Counted from the stretch's first letter, positions 53,545 to 62,657 are shown. The stretch: 64,000 nucleotides of DNA from Hymenobacter elongatus (GCF_004745955.1 NZ_SRLD01000017.1:38721-102720); one strand, 5' to 3'. Program-made: numbers and translations. The notes: a model not told the origin generated them from the letters alone.

Positions 53545-54612
53545 ATGTCTCTTCCCAAGTTTGCTCCTCCGCGCACGTTTTACGCCGAGCTTCGAGCCCG
53601 TACCAATCAGTATTTCGAAGAGGCCGGTAAAGCCAGCACCGGAGGCTTCAGTATTGTTAGCAAAGCTCTGATCCTGACCTCTGCGTTTGTGCTGCTCTAC
53701 GTGCATCTGGTGTTCTTTACACCCGCCACGGCGTTGGCATTGCTGGAATGCGTACTGATGGGAGGCGTAATTTCCGCCATCGGCTTCAACGTAATGCACG
53801 ACGGAGCTCACGGCTCGTTCAGCAGCCACAAGTTGCTCAACCAGTTCGCTTCCTTCACCCTCAACGTGATGGGCGGCAGCAGCTATATGTGGAATGCCAA
53901 GCACAACGTCATTCACCACATGTATACCAACATTGAAGGTGCCGACGACGACATCGACATTCAGCCCTGGATGCGCATGAGCGTTGGCCAGCCGCACCAC
54001 AAACTGCACCGCTTCCAGCATTTGTACTTCTGGTTTTTGTACTGCCTGCTGTACATATCCTGGATTTTCGTGATGGACTACCAAAAGTACTTCACGCGCA
54101 AAATAGGGGCCATGCCGCTGAAGAAGATGGATACGGCTGATCACCTTATTTTCTGGGGCTTCAAAGCGCTGAATCTGTTTCTCTACATTGCCCTGCCAGT
54201 GTATATGGTCGGTTTTTGGGGTTGGTTGGCGGGTTTCGCCGTCACTACCTGCTTCGCGGGTCTGGTGCTGAGTCTGGTATTTCAGCTGGCGCACACCGTA
54301 GAGCACACAGCTTTCCCAGTGCCTCACGAAACGACCGGCAAAATGGAAGATGAGTGGGCCATTCACCAGATCAAAACGACGGCCAACTTTGCCACCGACA
54401 GCAAGGTTATCAGCTGGCTGGTGGGCGGGCTGAACTTTCAGGTGGAACACCACTTATTTCCCAAGATTTCGCACGTGCATTACCCGGCTATCAGCAAGAT
54501 CATCAAGCAGATGTGCGAAGAATACGGTGTCGAGTACATTGCGTATCCTAAGATGCGCTACGCCGTAGCCTCTCACGTCTCCTTTTTGCGCCAGATGGGA
54601 CGCGCTGCGTAG
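53545..54612 (+). CDS. Membrane fatty acid desaturase 2 (tandem paralogue)
   Basis: A 355-residue paralogue of the preceding desaturase with the same three histidine boxes (HDGAH, HNVIHH, QVEHHLF) and the same overall layout. Most of the residues are shared, and one 83-base stretch at 54364-54446 is identical at the DNA level to 53105-53187, which suggests recent gene conversion or duplication. A separate terminator lies upstream, so the two may be expressed independently. I chose the ATG at 53545 because the upstream extension lacks homology. Confidence 0.93.
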   Translation: MSLPKFAPPRTFYAELRARTNQYFEEAGKASTGGFSIVSKALILTSAFVLLYVHLVFFTPATALALLECVLMGGVISAIGFNVMHDGAHGSFSSHKLLNQFASFTLNVMGGSSYMWNAKHNVIHHMYTNIEGADDDIDIQPWMRMSVGQPHHKLHRFQHLYFWFLYCLLYISWIFVMDYQKYFTRKIGAMPLKKMDTADHLIFWGFKALNLFLYIALPVYMVGFWGWLAGFAVTTCFAGLVLSLVFQLAHTVEHTAFPVPHETTGKMEDEWAIHQIKTTANFATDSKVISWLVGGLNFQVEHHLFPKISHVHYPAISKIIKQMCEEYGVEYIAYPKMRYAVASHVSFLRQMGRAA

Positions 54613-54637
54613 CTCCTCTAAGTCAGCCACAAGAACT

Positions 54638-54672
54638 CAAAAAAGGCCCGGTCATCGACCGGGCCTTTTTTG
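54638..54672 (+). terminator. Terminator after desaturase 2
   Basis: AAAAAAGGCCCGGTC pairs with GACCGGGCCTTTTTT across a four- to five-base loop, about 26 bases beyond the stop codon. Confidence 0.9.
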
Positions 54673-54867
54673 GTCGCCTATGCTTGCAAAACACGTTCCT
54701 AATTAGGTGTTGGTGGCTGCTGCGGCTCCAGCCGTATGGCCCCCGATGAACGCCTGTAAGTCGCTGTTCAGCCGGTCTAAAAGGCCTGTGAGCTGTCAGG
54801 TACTATTGCAGAAAGCCAACGGATAGGTGAAGGGGAAATAACTCGTCAATTTCCTCCCACAAACTCG

Positions 54868-54875
54868 TATCTTTG
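54868..54875 (+). promoter_or_regulatory. Possible rpsA promoter -7 box
   Basis: TATCTTTG matches TAnnTTTG and is followed by a GC-rich start region. It lies about 110 bases before the rpsA ATG, leaving a long 5' leader. No -33 TTG is at the standard spacing. The interval 54673-54984 holds no gene that I can support. Confidence 0.45.
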
Positions 54876-54984
54876 CCGCCCCGCCAGGGTGGCGGGGTCT
54901 GAGGCTGAGCTTCAGGAAGTTACTCATAACGCGGACCGGGGTGTGGCCCTGAACCGGCCGTGTATAGTAGGGCCTACCAGTATT

Positions 54985-57210
54985 ATGGCAGTAGAAGTAG
55001 TAGACAACTTCGATTGGGACAACATTGGAGCATCGCAGTTCGGTGGTAACTATACCAAAGAGCAGCGCGCCGAGATGGAGCAGATGTACGGCGACACGCT
55101 GACGACTGTACAGGAAGAAGAAGTGGTAAAAGGTACCGTAGTAGGTATCACCGACCGCGACGTAATCCTGAACATCGGCTTCAAGTCGGACGGCCTCGTG
55201 CCCCTATCGGAATTCCGTGACTTGGTTGACCTCAAAATTGGTGACCAGGTTGAGGTATTCATTGAAGATCAGGAAGATTCCAACGGTCAGCTGATCCTGT
55301 CGCGCAAGAAAGCGAAGATCAAGCAGGCATGGAAATCGATTTACGATGCTTTGGAGAATGATACCATTCTGGAAGGCGTGGTAAAGCGTCGCACCAAAGG
55401 TGGTCTGATCATGGATCTGGATGGCGTAGAAGCCTTCCTGCCCGGCTCGCAGATTGACGTGAAGCCTATCCGTGACTTCGACATTTATGTCGGCCGTCGC
55501 ATGGAAGTGAAAGTTGTGAAAATCAACGCCGCTTTCGACAACGTAGTAGTATCGCACAAAGTCCTGATCGAGAAAGACCTCGAGAAGCAGCGCGAAGCTA
55601 TCCTCAACAACCTGGAGAAAGGCCAGATCCTCGAAGGCGTTATCAAGAACATGACCAACTTCGGTGTGTTCATCGACCTTGGTGGTGTCGACGGCTTGCT
55701 GCACATTACCGACATCTCGTGGGGCCGCATCGCGCATCCCTCCGAAGTGCTGCAGCTCGATCAGAAACTCAACGTGGTTGTTCTGGACTTCGACGAAGCC
55801 AAGAAGCGTATTTCGTTGGGCCTGAAGCAGCTGACGCCTCACCCATGGGATTCGCTCGTAGCCGAGATGGGCGTAGGCTCGAAGGTGAAAGGCCGCATCG
55901 TGAACGTAGCCGACTATGGCGCATTCATGGAAATCATCCCCGGTGTAGAAGGTCTGATCCACGTTTCAGAAATGAGCTGGAGCCAGCACCTGCGCAACCC
56001 GCAGGACTTCATCAAGCAGGGCGACGTAGTAGAGGCGCAGATCCTGACCCTCGACCGCGACGACCGCAAGATGAGCTTGGGTATCAAGCAACTGACCGAA
56101 GATCCATGGACGCGCGGCGACTTCGGTACGAAGTACGCTGTAGGTTCCAAGCACAACGGTCTGGTGCGTAACCTGACCAACTTTGGCCTGTTCGTAGAGC
56201 TGGAAGAAGGTGTAGACGGCCTCGTGCACGTTTCCGACCTGTCGTGGACCAAGAAGATCAAGCACCCCTCCGAAATGGTGAAGGTAGGCGACCGTCTGGA
56301 CGTGCAGGTACTGGAGCTCGACGTGTCGAACCGTCGCTTGGCCCTGGGCCACAAGCAGCTGGAAGAAAACCCCTGGGATACGTTCCAGACAGTATTTACT
56401 CCCGGCTCGGTTCACCGCGCTACCATCACCGAGAAGAACGACCGTGGTGCCGTGCTCGAGTTGCCGTACGGCATCGAAGGCTTCGCCTATCCTAAGTCGC
56501 TCCAGAAGGAAGACAACTCGCAGGCTGAGAACGGCGAAACGCTGGACTTCCGCGTAGTGGAATTCTCCAAGGATGACCGTCGCATCGTACTGTCGCACAC
56601 TGCTGTATTCAACCAGCAGCAGGAAGAGGACAGCCGCGCTTCGAAGTTCACCAAGAAGAAGCCCGCCGCTGGTGCTGCCGCCCAAGGCGAAGGCAAACTG
56701 AGCGACCTCAAGAAGCCGGCCGTTGGCGAAAAGTCGACGCTGGGTGATCTGGACGCTCTGTCGGCCCTGCGCGACAAAATGATGGGTACTGAGCGCCAGG
56801 CTGGCGAGCAGAAGCTGCAGTCGACGACCGAAGCTAAAGCCCCTAAGGCCGCTGCTGCTGCTGCCGAAGCTCCCAAGACGGAAGCTCCTGCCGCCGAGGC
56901 TGCTGCGGCTACCGAGGCTCCCGCCACGGAAGCTCCGGCCGCTGAAGGTGGTATCCTGGCTGCCGTAACCGGTGCTGCTTCCGCTGCTTTCGACAAAGCC
57001 AAGGATGTTGCCGGCGACGTAGTTGACGCTGCTACGCACTCTGCCGCTTTCGAAAAGGCGAAAGAAGTTGCTGGTGATGTAGTGGATGCCGCTACCCACT
57101 CCGCTGCTTTCGAGAAGGCCAAGGAAGTTGCCGGCGACGTAGTCGACAAAGTGAAAGATGCTCTTGCCGGCGACGAAGCTGCCGACAAAAAAGACGAAGA
57201 GAAAGCCTAA
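54985..57210 (+). CDS. rpsA: 30S ribosomal protein S1 with an extended repetitive tail
   Basis: The 741-residue protein contains about six S1 RNA-binding domains in the first 540 residues; phrases such as 'VKGRIVNVADYGAFMEI' and 'GVDGLLHITDISWGRI' repeat with the usual spacing. S1 unwinds and recruits mRNA on the 30S subunit. Residues from about 545 to the end form a low-complexity Ala/Glu/Lys-rich tail. It finishes with 20-residue repeats: 'AAFDKAKDVAGDVVDAATHS' at 667, 'AAFEKAKEVAGDVVDAATHS' at 687 and a third from 707. The ATG at 54985 is favoured over 54889 because the family's N-terminus starts there. The tail is longer than in typical S1 proteins. Confidence 0.95.
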   Translation: MAVEVVDNFDWDNIGASQFGGNYTKEQRAEMEQMYGDTLTTVQEEEVVKGTVVGITDRDVILNIGFKSDGLVPLSEFRDLVDLKIGDQVEVFIEDQEDSNGQLILSRKKAKIKQAWKSIYDALENDTILEGVVKRRTKGGLIMDLDGVEAFLPGSQIDVKPIRDFDIYVGRRMEVKVVKINAAFDNVVVSHKVLIEKDLEKQREAILNNLEKGQILEGVIKNMTNFGVFIDLGGVDGLLHITDISWGRIAHPSEVLQLDQKLNVVVLDFDEAKKRISLGLKQLTPHPWDSLVAEMGVGSKVKGRIVNVADYGAFMEIIPGVEGLIHVSEMSWSQHLRNPQDFIKQGDVVEAQILTLDRDDRKMSLGIKQLTEDPWTRGDFGTKYAVGSKHNGLVRNLTNFGLFVELEEGVDGLVHVSDLSWTKKIKHPSEMVKVGDRLDVQVLELDVSNRRLALGHKQLEENPWDTFQTVFTPGSVHRATITEKNDRGAVLELPYGIEGFAYPKSLQKEDNSQAENGETLDFRVVEFSKDDRRIVLSHTAVFNQQQEEDSRASKFTKKKPAAGAAAQGEGKLSDLKKPAVGEKSTLGDLDALSALRDKMMGTERQAGEQKLQSTTEAKAPKAAAAAAEAPKTEAPAAEAAAATEAPATEAPAAEGGILAAVTGAASAAFDKAKDVAGDVVDAATHSAAFEKAKEVAGDVVDAATHSAAFEKAKEVAGDVVDKVKDALAGDEAADKKDEEKA
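56983..57147 (+). repeat. Three tandem 60-base repeats in the S1 tail
   Basis: Repeat units at 56983-57042, 57043-57102 and 57103 onward (third unit truncated after 45 bases) encode near-identical 20-residue segments. Most differences are synonymous third-position changes, so the protein repeat has been conserved while the DNA has drifted. Confidence 0.9.
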
Positions 57211-57225
57211 GCTTTGTTCTAGTTG

Positions 57226-57269
57226 AGCACAAAAAAGACCCCGGAGTAATCCGGGGTCTTTTTTGTGCT
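57226..57269 (+). terminator. Strong terminator after rpsA
   Basis: AGCACAAAAAAGACCCCGGA and its complement form a 20-base stem with loop GTAA; the T-rich arm serves as the slippery tract. It starts about 16 bases after the stop codon. Confidence 0.9.
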
Positions 57270-57434
57270 TTGTGCGCCGCGCACGTGTTACTGACGAAAG
57301 CGGAATAATGTGGGAACACAGCAAGCACAACGTTGCTGAATAAGCGGATTTGAGACTGAGAGAAAAAACTTGCTTTTTCTTCTCTCAGATAGCCAACTGC
57401 TTATCTGGTACGGAAGGGAAAAACGGCCTCTCGA

Positions 57435-57465
57435 TTTGGAAAAGGAATAATATGCCGTAGCTTTG
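57435..57465 (+). promoter_or_regulatory. Canonical Bacteroidota promoter of tRNA-Cys
   Basis: TTTG at 57435-57438, a 19-base spacer and TAGCTTTG at 57458-57465 match the -33/-7 consensus exactly in both sequence and spacing. The tRNA starts 19 bases after the -7 box, so transcription probably begins a few bases before the mature 5' end. Confidence 0.75.
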
Positions 57466-57483
57466 CATCCCATTCACAAGCCC

Positions 57484-57554
57484 GGTGACGTGACCGAGTG
57501 GCTAGGTAGAGGTCTGCAAAACCTCCTACAGCGGTTCGAATCCGCTCGTCACCT
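57484..57554 (+). tRNA. tRNA-Cys (anticodon GCA)
   Basis: The 71-base gene folds into a full cloverleaf: acceptor arms GGTGACG (57484-57490) and CGTCACC (57547-57553), a short D arm, an anticodon stem GAGGT/ACCTC enclosing CTGCAAA with the GCA anticodon at 57516-57518, and a T arm AGCGG/CCGCT with loop TTCGAAT. No CCA is encoded. A terminator follows at 57587, and a strong promoter lies upstream. Confidence 0.95.
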
Positions 57555-57586
57555 CTTTTTAGTTCCTGTTTTCTAGTAGCTCTGTG

Positions 57587-57617
57587 CCCCGGTCGATTAG
57601 CCCCGACCGGGGTTTTT
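57587..57617 (+). terminator. Terminator after tRNA-Cys
   Basis: CCCCGGTCG pairs with CGACCGGGG (57587-57595 and 57604-57612) and is followed by TTTTT, 32 bases beyond the tRNA. Confidence 0.85.
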
Positions 57618-57824
57618 GCGTTTTAGGCGGGCACGTAGCACTTTATTTATATGCTTCCTTCGACCGCCCACAAACCTGCTGGCAGGATGAAGGTCTGAGG
57701 CTGAGTGAGTTTGTAGAAAATGCGTAAAATCAACGCAGAGGCAGGTTTCCTAAAATCATTATCCCTACATTTCATTCCCGCGTAAAAGCATCCAAGCTTC
57801 TGTTCTTTCTCCCCCTTTCACTCT

Positions 57825-60449
57825 ATGAAGATTATTGACCTCCGCACAATGCGCGGCCCCAGCTACTGGTCCGTCAAACATTACAAGCTGATTGTGATGA
57901 AAGTGGATCTGGAAAACCAGGCCGATGTGTGGTCGAATAGCATTTCGGCGCTGGCCGAACAGTTGCCGGTACTACTGCCCGAGCTAGGCCAGCCCCAACC
58001 GTCCGAGTCGGAAAAAACCTTGCAGAAACACCCGCCCCTCACGGCCGAACAGCTTGTTGATGGAGAGCCCCTGGGCCACGTCATTCAGCACGTTGCCTTG
58101 GCCCTGCAGCGCATGGCCGGCATGCCCGTGTACTGGGGCAAATCGTATCCGGCGCATCAGGCGGGCGTCGAGTTCGTCGTTTTTTCCTATCAGGAGGAGC
58201 GGGCCGGCCGCATGGCCGCCGAAGCCGCCGTACAGATGGTCGACGACCTCTGCCACGGTCGCCCGGTAACCGTGAAGCCCATTGTGGACGAGTTGCACCA
58301 AATCAGGGAAGATGAGTTTTTTGGCCCCAGCACCTGGAGCATCGTTTCGGAGGCGGCTTCGCGCAATATTCCCTACATCCAGCTCAAGAACAGCAACATC
58401 ATCCAACTGGGCTACGGCGTCAACCAGAAGCGCATCTGGGCCACTACTACCAGCTACACCTCGCATGCCGGGGTAGAGGTAGCTGGCAATAAGAACCGTA
58501 CCAAGGCAATGCTGAAGGACGTGGGCGTGCCGGTGCCTAATGGTACGACCGTGTATTCGGAGGCTGGCCTGCGCGATGCCGTCGAAGAGCTGGGCTTTCC
58601 TATCGTAACCAAGCCCTTGGACGGCAACCACGGCAAAGGAGCCACCATCCGCATCATGAATTGGGATGATGCTATGGAAGGACTGAAAGCGGCGCAGCAC
58701 TATTCGCGGGCCGTTATTGTGGAGCAATTTATTGAGGGCGACGACTATCGGTTGCTGGTTGTGAACGGCAAGCTCATTGCGGCAGCCAAACGCACTCCCG
58801 CCGCCGTGAAGGGCAATGGCAGCAGCACTGTTCAAGAGCTGATTGACGAAGTAAACAAGGATCCGCGCCGGGGCTTCGGCCACGAAAAAGTGCTCACCAG
58901 CATCAAAGCCGATCAGCACACGCTGGATATACTCCGGGGCCACGATATGACGCTGGAATCGGTGCTGCCGGCCGGGCAGCAGGTATACCTGAAAAGCACG
59001 GCCAACATCAGCACCGGCGGTACCGCCACCGATGTTACCGACCTGATGCACCCCTACAATCTGCTGCTCGCCGAGCGGGTGGCTGGCATCATCGGCCTCG
59101 ATATCTGTGGTATTGACTTGCTGACGTCCGACATTGCTATTCCGTTGAACGAAACGCGTGGAGCCGTCATTGAGGTGAATGCTGCGCCCGGCTTCCGGAT
59201 GCATATCTCACCTACCGAAGGCTTGCCCCGCAACGTGGCAGCGCCGGTAGTCGATATGCTGTTTCCGCAGGGCAGTACCGCCCGCATCCCGATTTTTGCC
59301 GTCACTGGCACCAACGGCAAGACGACGACCACGCACTTGTTGTCGCATATTGTCGCTTCTAAAGGCTACAAAGTCGGCCATACGACTACCAATGGCATCT
59401 ACATTCAGGGCGTGCAGCTGCAAAGCGGCGACTGCACCGGTGGCCAGAGTGCCGAATTTGTGCTGAAAGACCCTACGGTAAATTTTGCGGTGCTCGAAAC
59501 AGCCCGGGGCGGAATGCTACGCTCTGGCCTCGGTTTCCATACCTGCGACGTCGCCATTGTGACCAACGTAGCCGCCGACCACCTGGGCATGCGCGATATT
59601 TATACGGTGGAGGAAATGGCCCAGGTAAAGGGCGTGCTGCCCCGCACGGTACGCAAAAATGGCTGGGCCGTGCTGAACGCCGATGACGACCTGGTGTACG
59701 CCATGCGCGAAAAGCTGGAGTGCCGGGTGGCGCTGTTCAGTATGAACGAGCATAGCCCGCGCATTCGGGAGCACGCCGACAACGGTGGGGTGGCTGCCGT
59801 GTACGAGGAAGGCTACATCACCATCTATAAGAATAGCTACAAGCTGCGCATCGACCGGGCGGCGGAGTTCCCGATTACGTTTGGAGGCCGGGCTACCTTC
59901 AACATTGAAAACTCGCTGGCTGCGGCGCTGGCCTGCTATTGCTACGGCTTCGATAAGGACGACATCAAGCAGGCGCTCCGCACGTTTGTGCCGTCGGCAG
60001 CCAAAACGCCGGGCCGGATGAACTCCTACAAGTTTCCGACGTTCGAGGTTATCGTCGACTATGCCCACAACACCCACGGCATCGGCAAATTTGCCGAGTT
60101 TCTGAATGCTACCCAGGCTACGCACAAAGTGGGGGTCATATCGGGCCTCGGCGACCGGCGCGACGAAGACACGCTGGGCTTCTCCCGCATTGCCGGGAGC
60201 ATCTTCGACGAAGTAATTCTGCGTCAGGACCGCGACCTGCGGGGCAAAACCAAAGAGCAGCTCCGCGAAATCATGACTCGGGGGTTGCGCCTCGACGCTC
60301 CCGATCTGCTCATCACCTACATCGAAGACGAGATGGATGCTATGGACCACGTATTAACAACTGCGAAGCCCGGTTCCGTAATCGTACTGTTCACGGAGAA
60401 TATCAAGGCTACGCTCAAGAAGCTCGACGACTTCGAAGCGCAGTTCTAA
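57825..60449 (+). CDS. cphA: Cyanophycin synthetase
   Basis: The 874-residue enzyme builds cyanophycin, a poly-Asp backbone with Arg side chains, from ATP, Asp and Arg. It has the expected layout: N-terminal domain opening 'IDLRTMRGPSYWSVKHYKL', an ATP-grasp domain around residues 210-480 ('KPLDGNHGKGATIRIMN'), and a Mur-ligase-like domain beginning with the P-loop FAVTGTNGKTTTTHL near 490. The length matches CphA1. No cyanophycinase or isoaspartyl dipeptidase is next to it here. It has its own upstream region and a downstream terminator. Confidence 0.94.
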   Translation: MKIIDLRTMRGPSYWSVKHYKLIVMKVDLENQADVWSNSISALAEQLPVLLPELGQPQPSESEKTLQKHPPLTAEQLVDGEPLGHVIQHVALALQRMAGMPVYWGKSYPAHQAGVEFVVFSYQEERAGRMAAEAAVQMVDDLCHGRPVTVKPIVDELHQIREDEFFGPSTWSIVSEAASRNIPYIQLKNSNIIQLGYGVNQKRIWATTTSYTSHAGVEVAGNKNRTKAMLKDVGVPVPNGTTVYSEAGLRDAVEELGFPIVTKPLDGNHGKGATIRIMNWDDAMEGLKAAQHYSRAVIVEQFIEGDDYRLLVVNGKLIAAAKRTPAAVKGNGSSTVQELIDEVNKDPRRGFGHEKVLTSIKADQHTLDILRGHDMTLESVLPAGQQVYLKSTANISTGGTATDVTDLMHPYNLLLAERVAGIIGLDICGIDLLTSDIAIPLNETRGAVIEVNAAPGFRMHISPTEGLPRNVAAPVVDMLFPQGSTARIPIFAVTGTNGKTTTTHLLSHIVASKGYKVGHTTTNGIYIQGVQLQSGDCTGGQSAEFVLKDPTVNFAVLETARGGMLRSGLGFHTCDVAIVTNVAADHLGMRDIYTVEEMAQVKGVLPRTVRKNGWAVLNADDDLVYAMREKLECRVALFSMNEHSPRIREHADNGGVAAVYEEGYITIYKNSYKLRIDRAAEFPITFGGRATFNIENSLAAALACYCYGFDKDDIKQALRTFVPSAAKTPGRMNSYKFPTFEVIVDYAHNTHGIGKFAEFLNATQATHKVGVISGLGDRRDEDTLGFSRIAGSIFDEVILRQDRDLRGKTKEQLREIMTRGLRLDAPDLLITYIEDEMDAMDHVLTTAKPGSVIVLFTENIKATLKKLDDFEAQF

Positions 60450-60506
60450 GCCTAACGCATTGCGCCCAGCCCTAGCACCTAAGCGGCTGAGCGCATGAGT
60501 TGGAAG

Positions 60507-60546
60507 CCACAAAAAAGGCCTCGCATTCGCGAGGCCTTTTTTGTGG
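60507..60546. terminator. Bidirectional terminator between cphA and the coiled-coil gene
   Basis: CCACAAAAAAGGCCTCGC and its complement form an 18-base stem with loop ATTC; A and T tracts lie on both sides. The two genes face each other. Confidence 0.9.
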
Positions 60547-60583
60547 TTGATACCCAATTTGGCAGTAGTGAGCTGCGCTGGTA

Positions 60584-61531
60584 CTACTTCAGCGTGAAGG
60601 TTGATTTGCCAATCATTACGCCGCCAGAATATAGCTCAACGGTGTGTAGGCCGGTTTTGTAGCCAGCGCCTTTGGCGTATACAAACTGCACGGGCTGGCG
60701 GGTATTATCGAATACGATATCCTGCTTGGCGGTGTAAAATGCTTCGGAGCCGTCAATCATGAATGTGCCGCCGCCGGTGCTCAGGTTGTAGAGGGCCGCG
60801 CCGTCGGGCTCGATCATGCGCATCATGATTTCCTTGGTTTCCTTCGGCGATACATCGTTGCGGGCCAGGTTGAACGTGACTTTCACCTTTTCCACGCGCT
60901 TGGCCTTGAACTCGTTATCGTCGTCGTCCTTCTCCTTATTGCGGGAGTTGATGACACCTACCCGGATATTCTCAGCCTGCAGCCGGGAGGCAATAGTTAC
61001 TTTCTCGACCAGCTCCTGGTTCGAGCGTACCACGGTCGTGATGGTGTCGGTCAGCTTGTTCTGCCGCTCTTTCAGCGTAGTCGTTTCGGTGTAGAGAGCC
61101 TCGTTATCATTTTTTAACTGGGCAATTTCCTCATCTTTCTTACGGAGCTGGTTTTCGAAGCTGGCGGCCCGTTGCTTGAAGCGCTGCTGCTCGGCAATGG
61201 AGAAGCTCCCCGTTTTGAAGGAGCGCAGCTTCAGCAAGTCGGCATTGATAGCCGCGATTTTAGACTCCAGCGAGTCGTTGGCCAGGCCCATGCCCTGCAC
61301 TTCCTGACTCTGGCGCTCAAAGTCCGCCTTCAGTGTTTCGTACTGCTTAATCTGGTCTTCCAGCTTGGTGTCCTTCACCTTGAGGTCGGCCGTGAGCTGT
61401 TCATTCTGTTTGCCCTTCTGCTGGTTCATGTAGAACAGCACGCCGTTGATTCCTAGCAGGACCAGAATCAGGGCCACTATCAGCAGGACACGGTTGTTGT
61501 TCTTCGGCTCGGTGCTTTGGTCTTGTTCCAT
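60584..61531 (-). CDS. Coiled-coil membrane-anchored protein of unknown function
   Basis: The 315-residue protein has one N-terminal membrane helix (about residues 14-33) followed by a long coiled coil (about 40-185) and a C-terminal globular region of about 125 residues with 'RVEKVKVTFNLARNDVSPKE' and beta-rich segments. I do not recognise a named family. It could scaffold or sense the periplasm, which is inference. It starts 116 bases from the methyltransferase gene, divergently, with a promoter between them. Confidence 0.75.
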   Translation of the reverse strand: MEQDQSTEPKNNNRVLLIVALILVLLGINGVLFYMNQQKGKQNEQLTADLKVKDTKLEDQIKQYETLKADFERQSQEVQGMGLANDSLESKIAAINADLLKLRSFKTGSFSIAEQQRFKQRAASFENQLRKKDEEIAQLKNDNEALYTETTTLKERQNKLTDTITTVVRSNQELVEKVTIASRLQAENIRVGVINSRNKEKDDDDNEFKAKRVEKVKVTFNLARNDVSPKETKEIMMRMIEPDGAALYNLSTGGGTFMIDGSEAFYTAKQDIVFDNTRQPVQFVYAKGAGYKTGLHTVELYSGGVMIGKSTFTLK

Positions 61532-61591
61532 TGCGGGAGGGGGGGGTTAAATGAAGCCCGGACATTTCGGGCAGTGGGTTACCTTTAGGCA

Positions 61592-61621
61592 CAAAAATAA
61601 AGGGAATGCCTACCTGGGCAA
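61592..61621 (-). promoter_or_regulatory. Promoter of the coiled-coil membrane protein gene
   Basis: On the minus strand, TTG (61621-61619), a 19-base spacer and TATTTTTG (61599-61592) match the Bacteroidota consensus. The -7 box is about 60 bases upstream of the ATG at 61531. Confidence 0.6.
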
Positions 61622-61647
61622 GTATCGCGAATAAATACTACATCCGC

Positions 61648-62253
61648 ATGCAATCGGATTCACCACTGGACGCCGCCTATTGGAATACCCGCTACGCCTT
61701 GGGGCAAACAGGCTGGGATACGGGGGAGATAACGCCTCCGCTGCGGGATTATTTTCAGCAAATGGCCTTGCCACACGGCAGCCGGATCTTGATTCCGGGG
61801 GCCGGGCGCGGCTACGAAGCTGAGTATCTGCATGCTGCGGGATATGAGAATGTGTGCGTGGTCGACCTGGCTCCCGAACCCTTACGCGACCTGCAACGAC
61901 GGGTTCCCACTTTTCCGGCCGCGTACCTGCTGGAGCAGGATTTTTTCTCGCTTTTGCCCCAGCCACCCTACGACCTGCTCGTAGAGCAAACCTTTTTCTG
62001 CGCCCTCGACCCCACGTTGCGCCCCGCCTATGCCCGGCAGTGCGCCGCGCTCCTGCGGCCCGGCGGCACACTCATGGGCCTGCTCTTCGACACCGAGTTC
62101 AGCAGCCCCGGCCCACCCTTTGGCGGTAGCCAAGCCGAGTATAAAGCGTATTTCGCGCCCTACTTCGTGTTTCAGCATTTCGTGCCGGCTTACAATTCCA
62201 TCAAGCCCCGCCAGGGCAAAGAACTGTTCGTATGCCTGAAAAAAAAGGAGTAA
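61648..62253 (+). CDS. TPMT-like S-adenosylmethionine methyltransferase
   Basis: The 201-residue protein belongs to the thiopurine S-methyltransferase-like family: 'YWNTRYALGQTGWDTGE' at the N-terminus binds the cofactor adenine region, 'RILIPGAGRGYEAEYL' is the SAM-binding motif I, and 'CVVDLAPEPL' is motif II. In bacteria these proteins methylate thiols, halides or metalloids; the substrate here is unknown. I chose the ATG at 61648 because the upstream 14 residues lack family likeness. It ends four bases before the small membrane protein gene starts. Confidence 0.9.
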   Translation: MQSDSPLDAAYWNTRYALGQTGWDTGEITPPLRDYFQQMALPHGSRILIPGAGRGYEAEYLHAAGYENVCVVDLAPEPLRDLQRRVPTFPAAYLLEQDFFSLLPQPPYDLLVEQTFFCALDPTLRPAYARQCAALLRPGGTLMGLLFDTEFSSPGPPFGGSQAEYKAYFAPYFVFQHFVPAYNSIKPRQGKELFVCLKKKE

Positions 62254-62257
62254 GCCT

Positions 62258-62563
62258 GTGAATCAGCGTCGCTCTTCGTTGCTGCCAACCAGCATTGCCC
62301 TGCTGGGTAAGGTGATGAATGTGGCGCTGCTGCTGGTGTGTAGCGGGGCTACTATCTGGGCTATACGTCTGTTTGTGGTTCGCTGGAAGTTGCCCTACAC
62401 CGCTGCCGGCACCTACTACAACCCGCGAACCGGCGTCACTTATGACGAGCACATCGTGGCGGTGGCACTGGGCTTGCTGTTGCTGTTCGGCTTGCTGACG
62501 TTGCTGCTGCTGGCGTCGGCCTACCGGCTATACGTGGCCGCGCCAAGCCGCAAAGTGCGCTAA
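62258..62563 (+). CDS. Small membrane protein of unknown function
   Basis: A 101-residue protein with two transmembrane helices (about residues 15-39 and 66-92) separated by a loop containing 'AAGTYYNPRTGVTYD'. It starts at a GTG, preceded by a purine-rich AAAAAAGGAG stretch about seven bases upstream that could serve as a ribosome-binding site and makes the GTG plausible. I do not recognise the family. It is probably co-transcribed with the methyltransferase gene. Confidence 0.65.
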   Translation: MNQRRSSLLPTSIALLGKVMNVALLLVCSGATIWAIRLFVVRWKLPYTAAGTYYNPRTGVTYDEHIVAVALGLLLLFGLLTLLLLASAYRLYVAAPSRKVR

Positions 62564-62657
62564 CTTCACGCCCTCGGCTCCTTACCGACTAAAAAATACC
62601 ACCTTATCTGGTGGCTGCCGCTGGTAAAATTCCTGCCTGACTTCTTTCCCAACGTCT

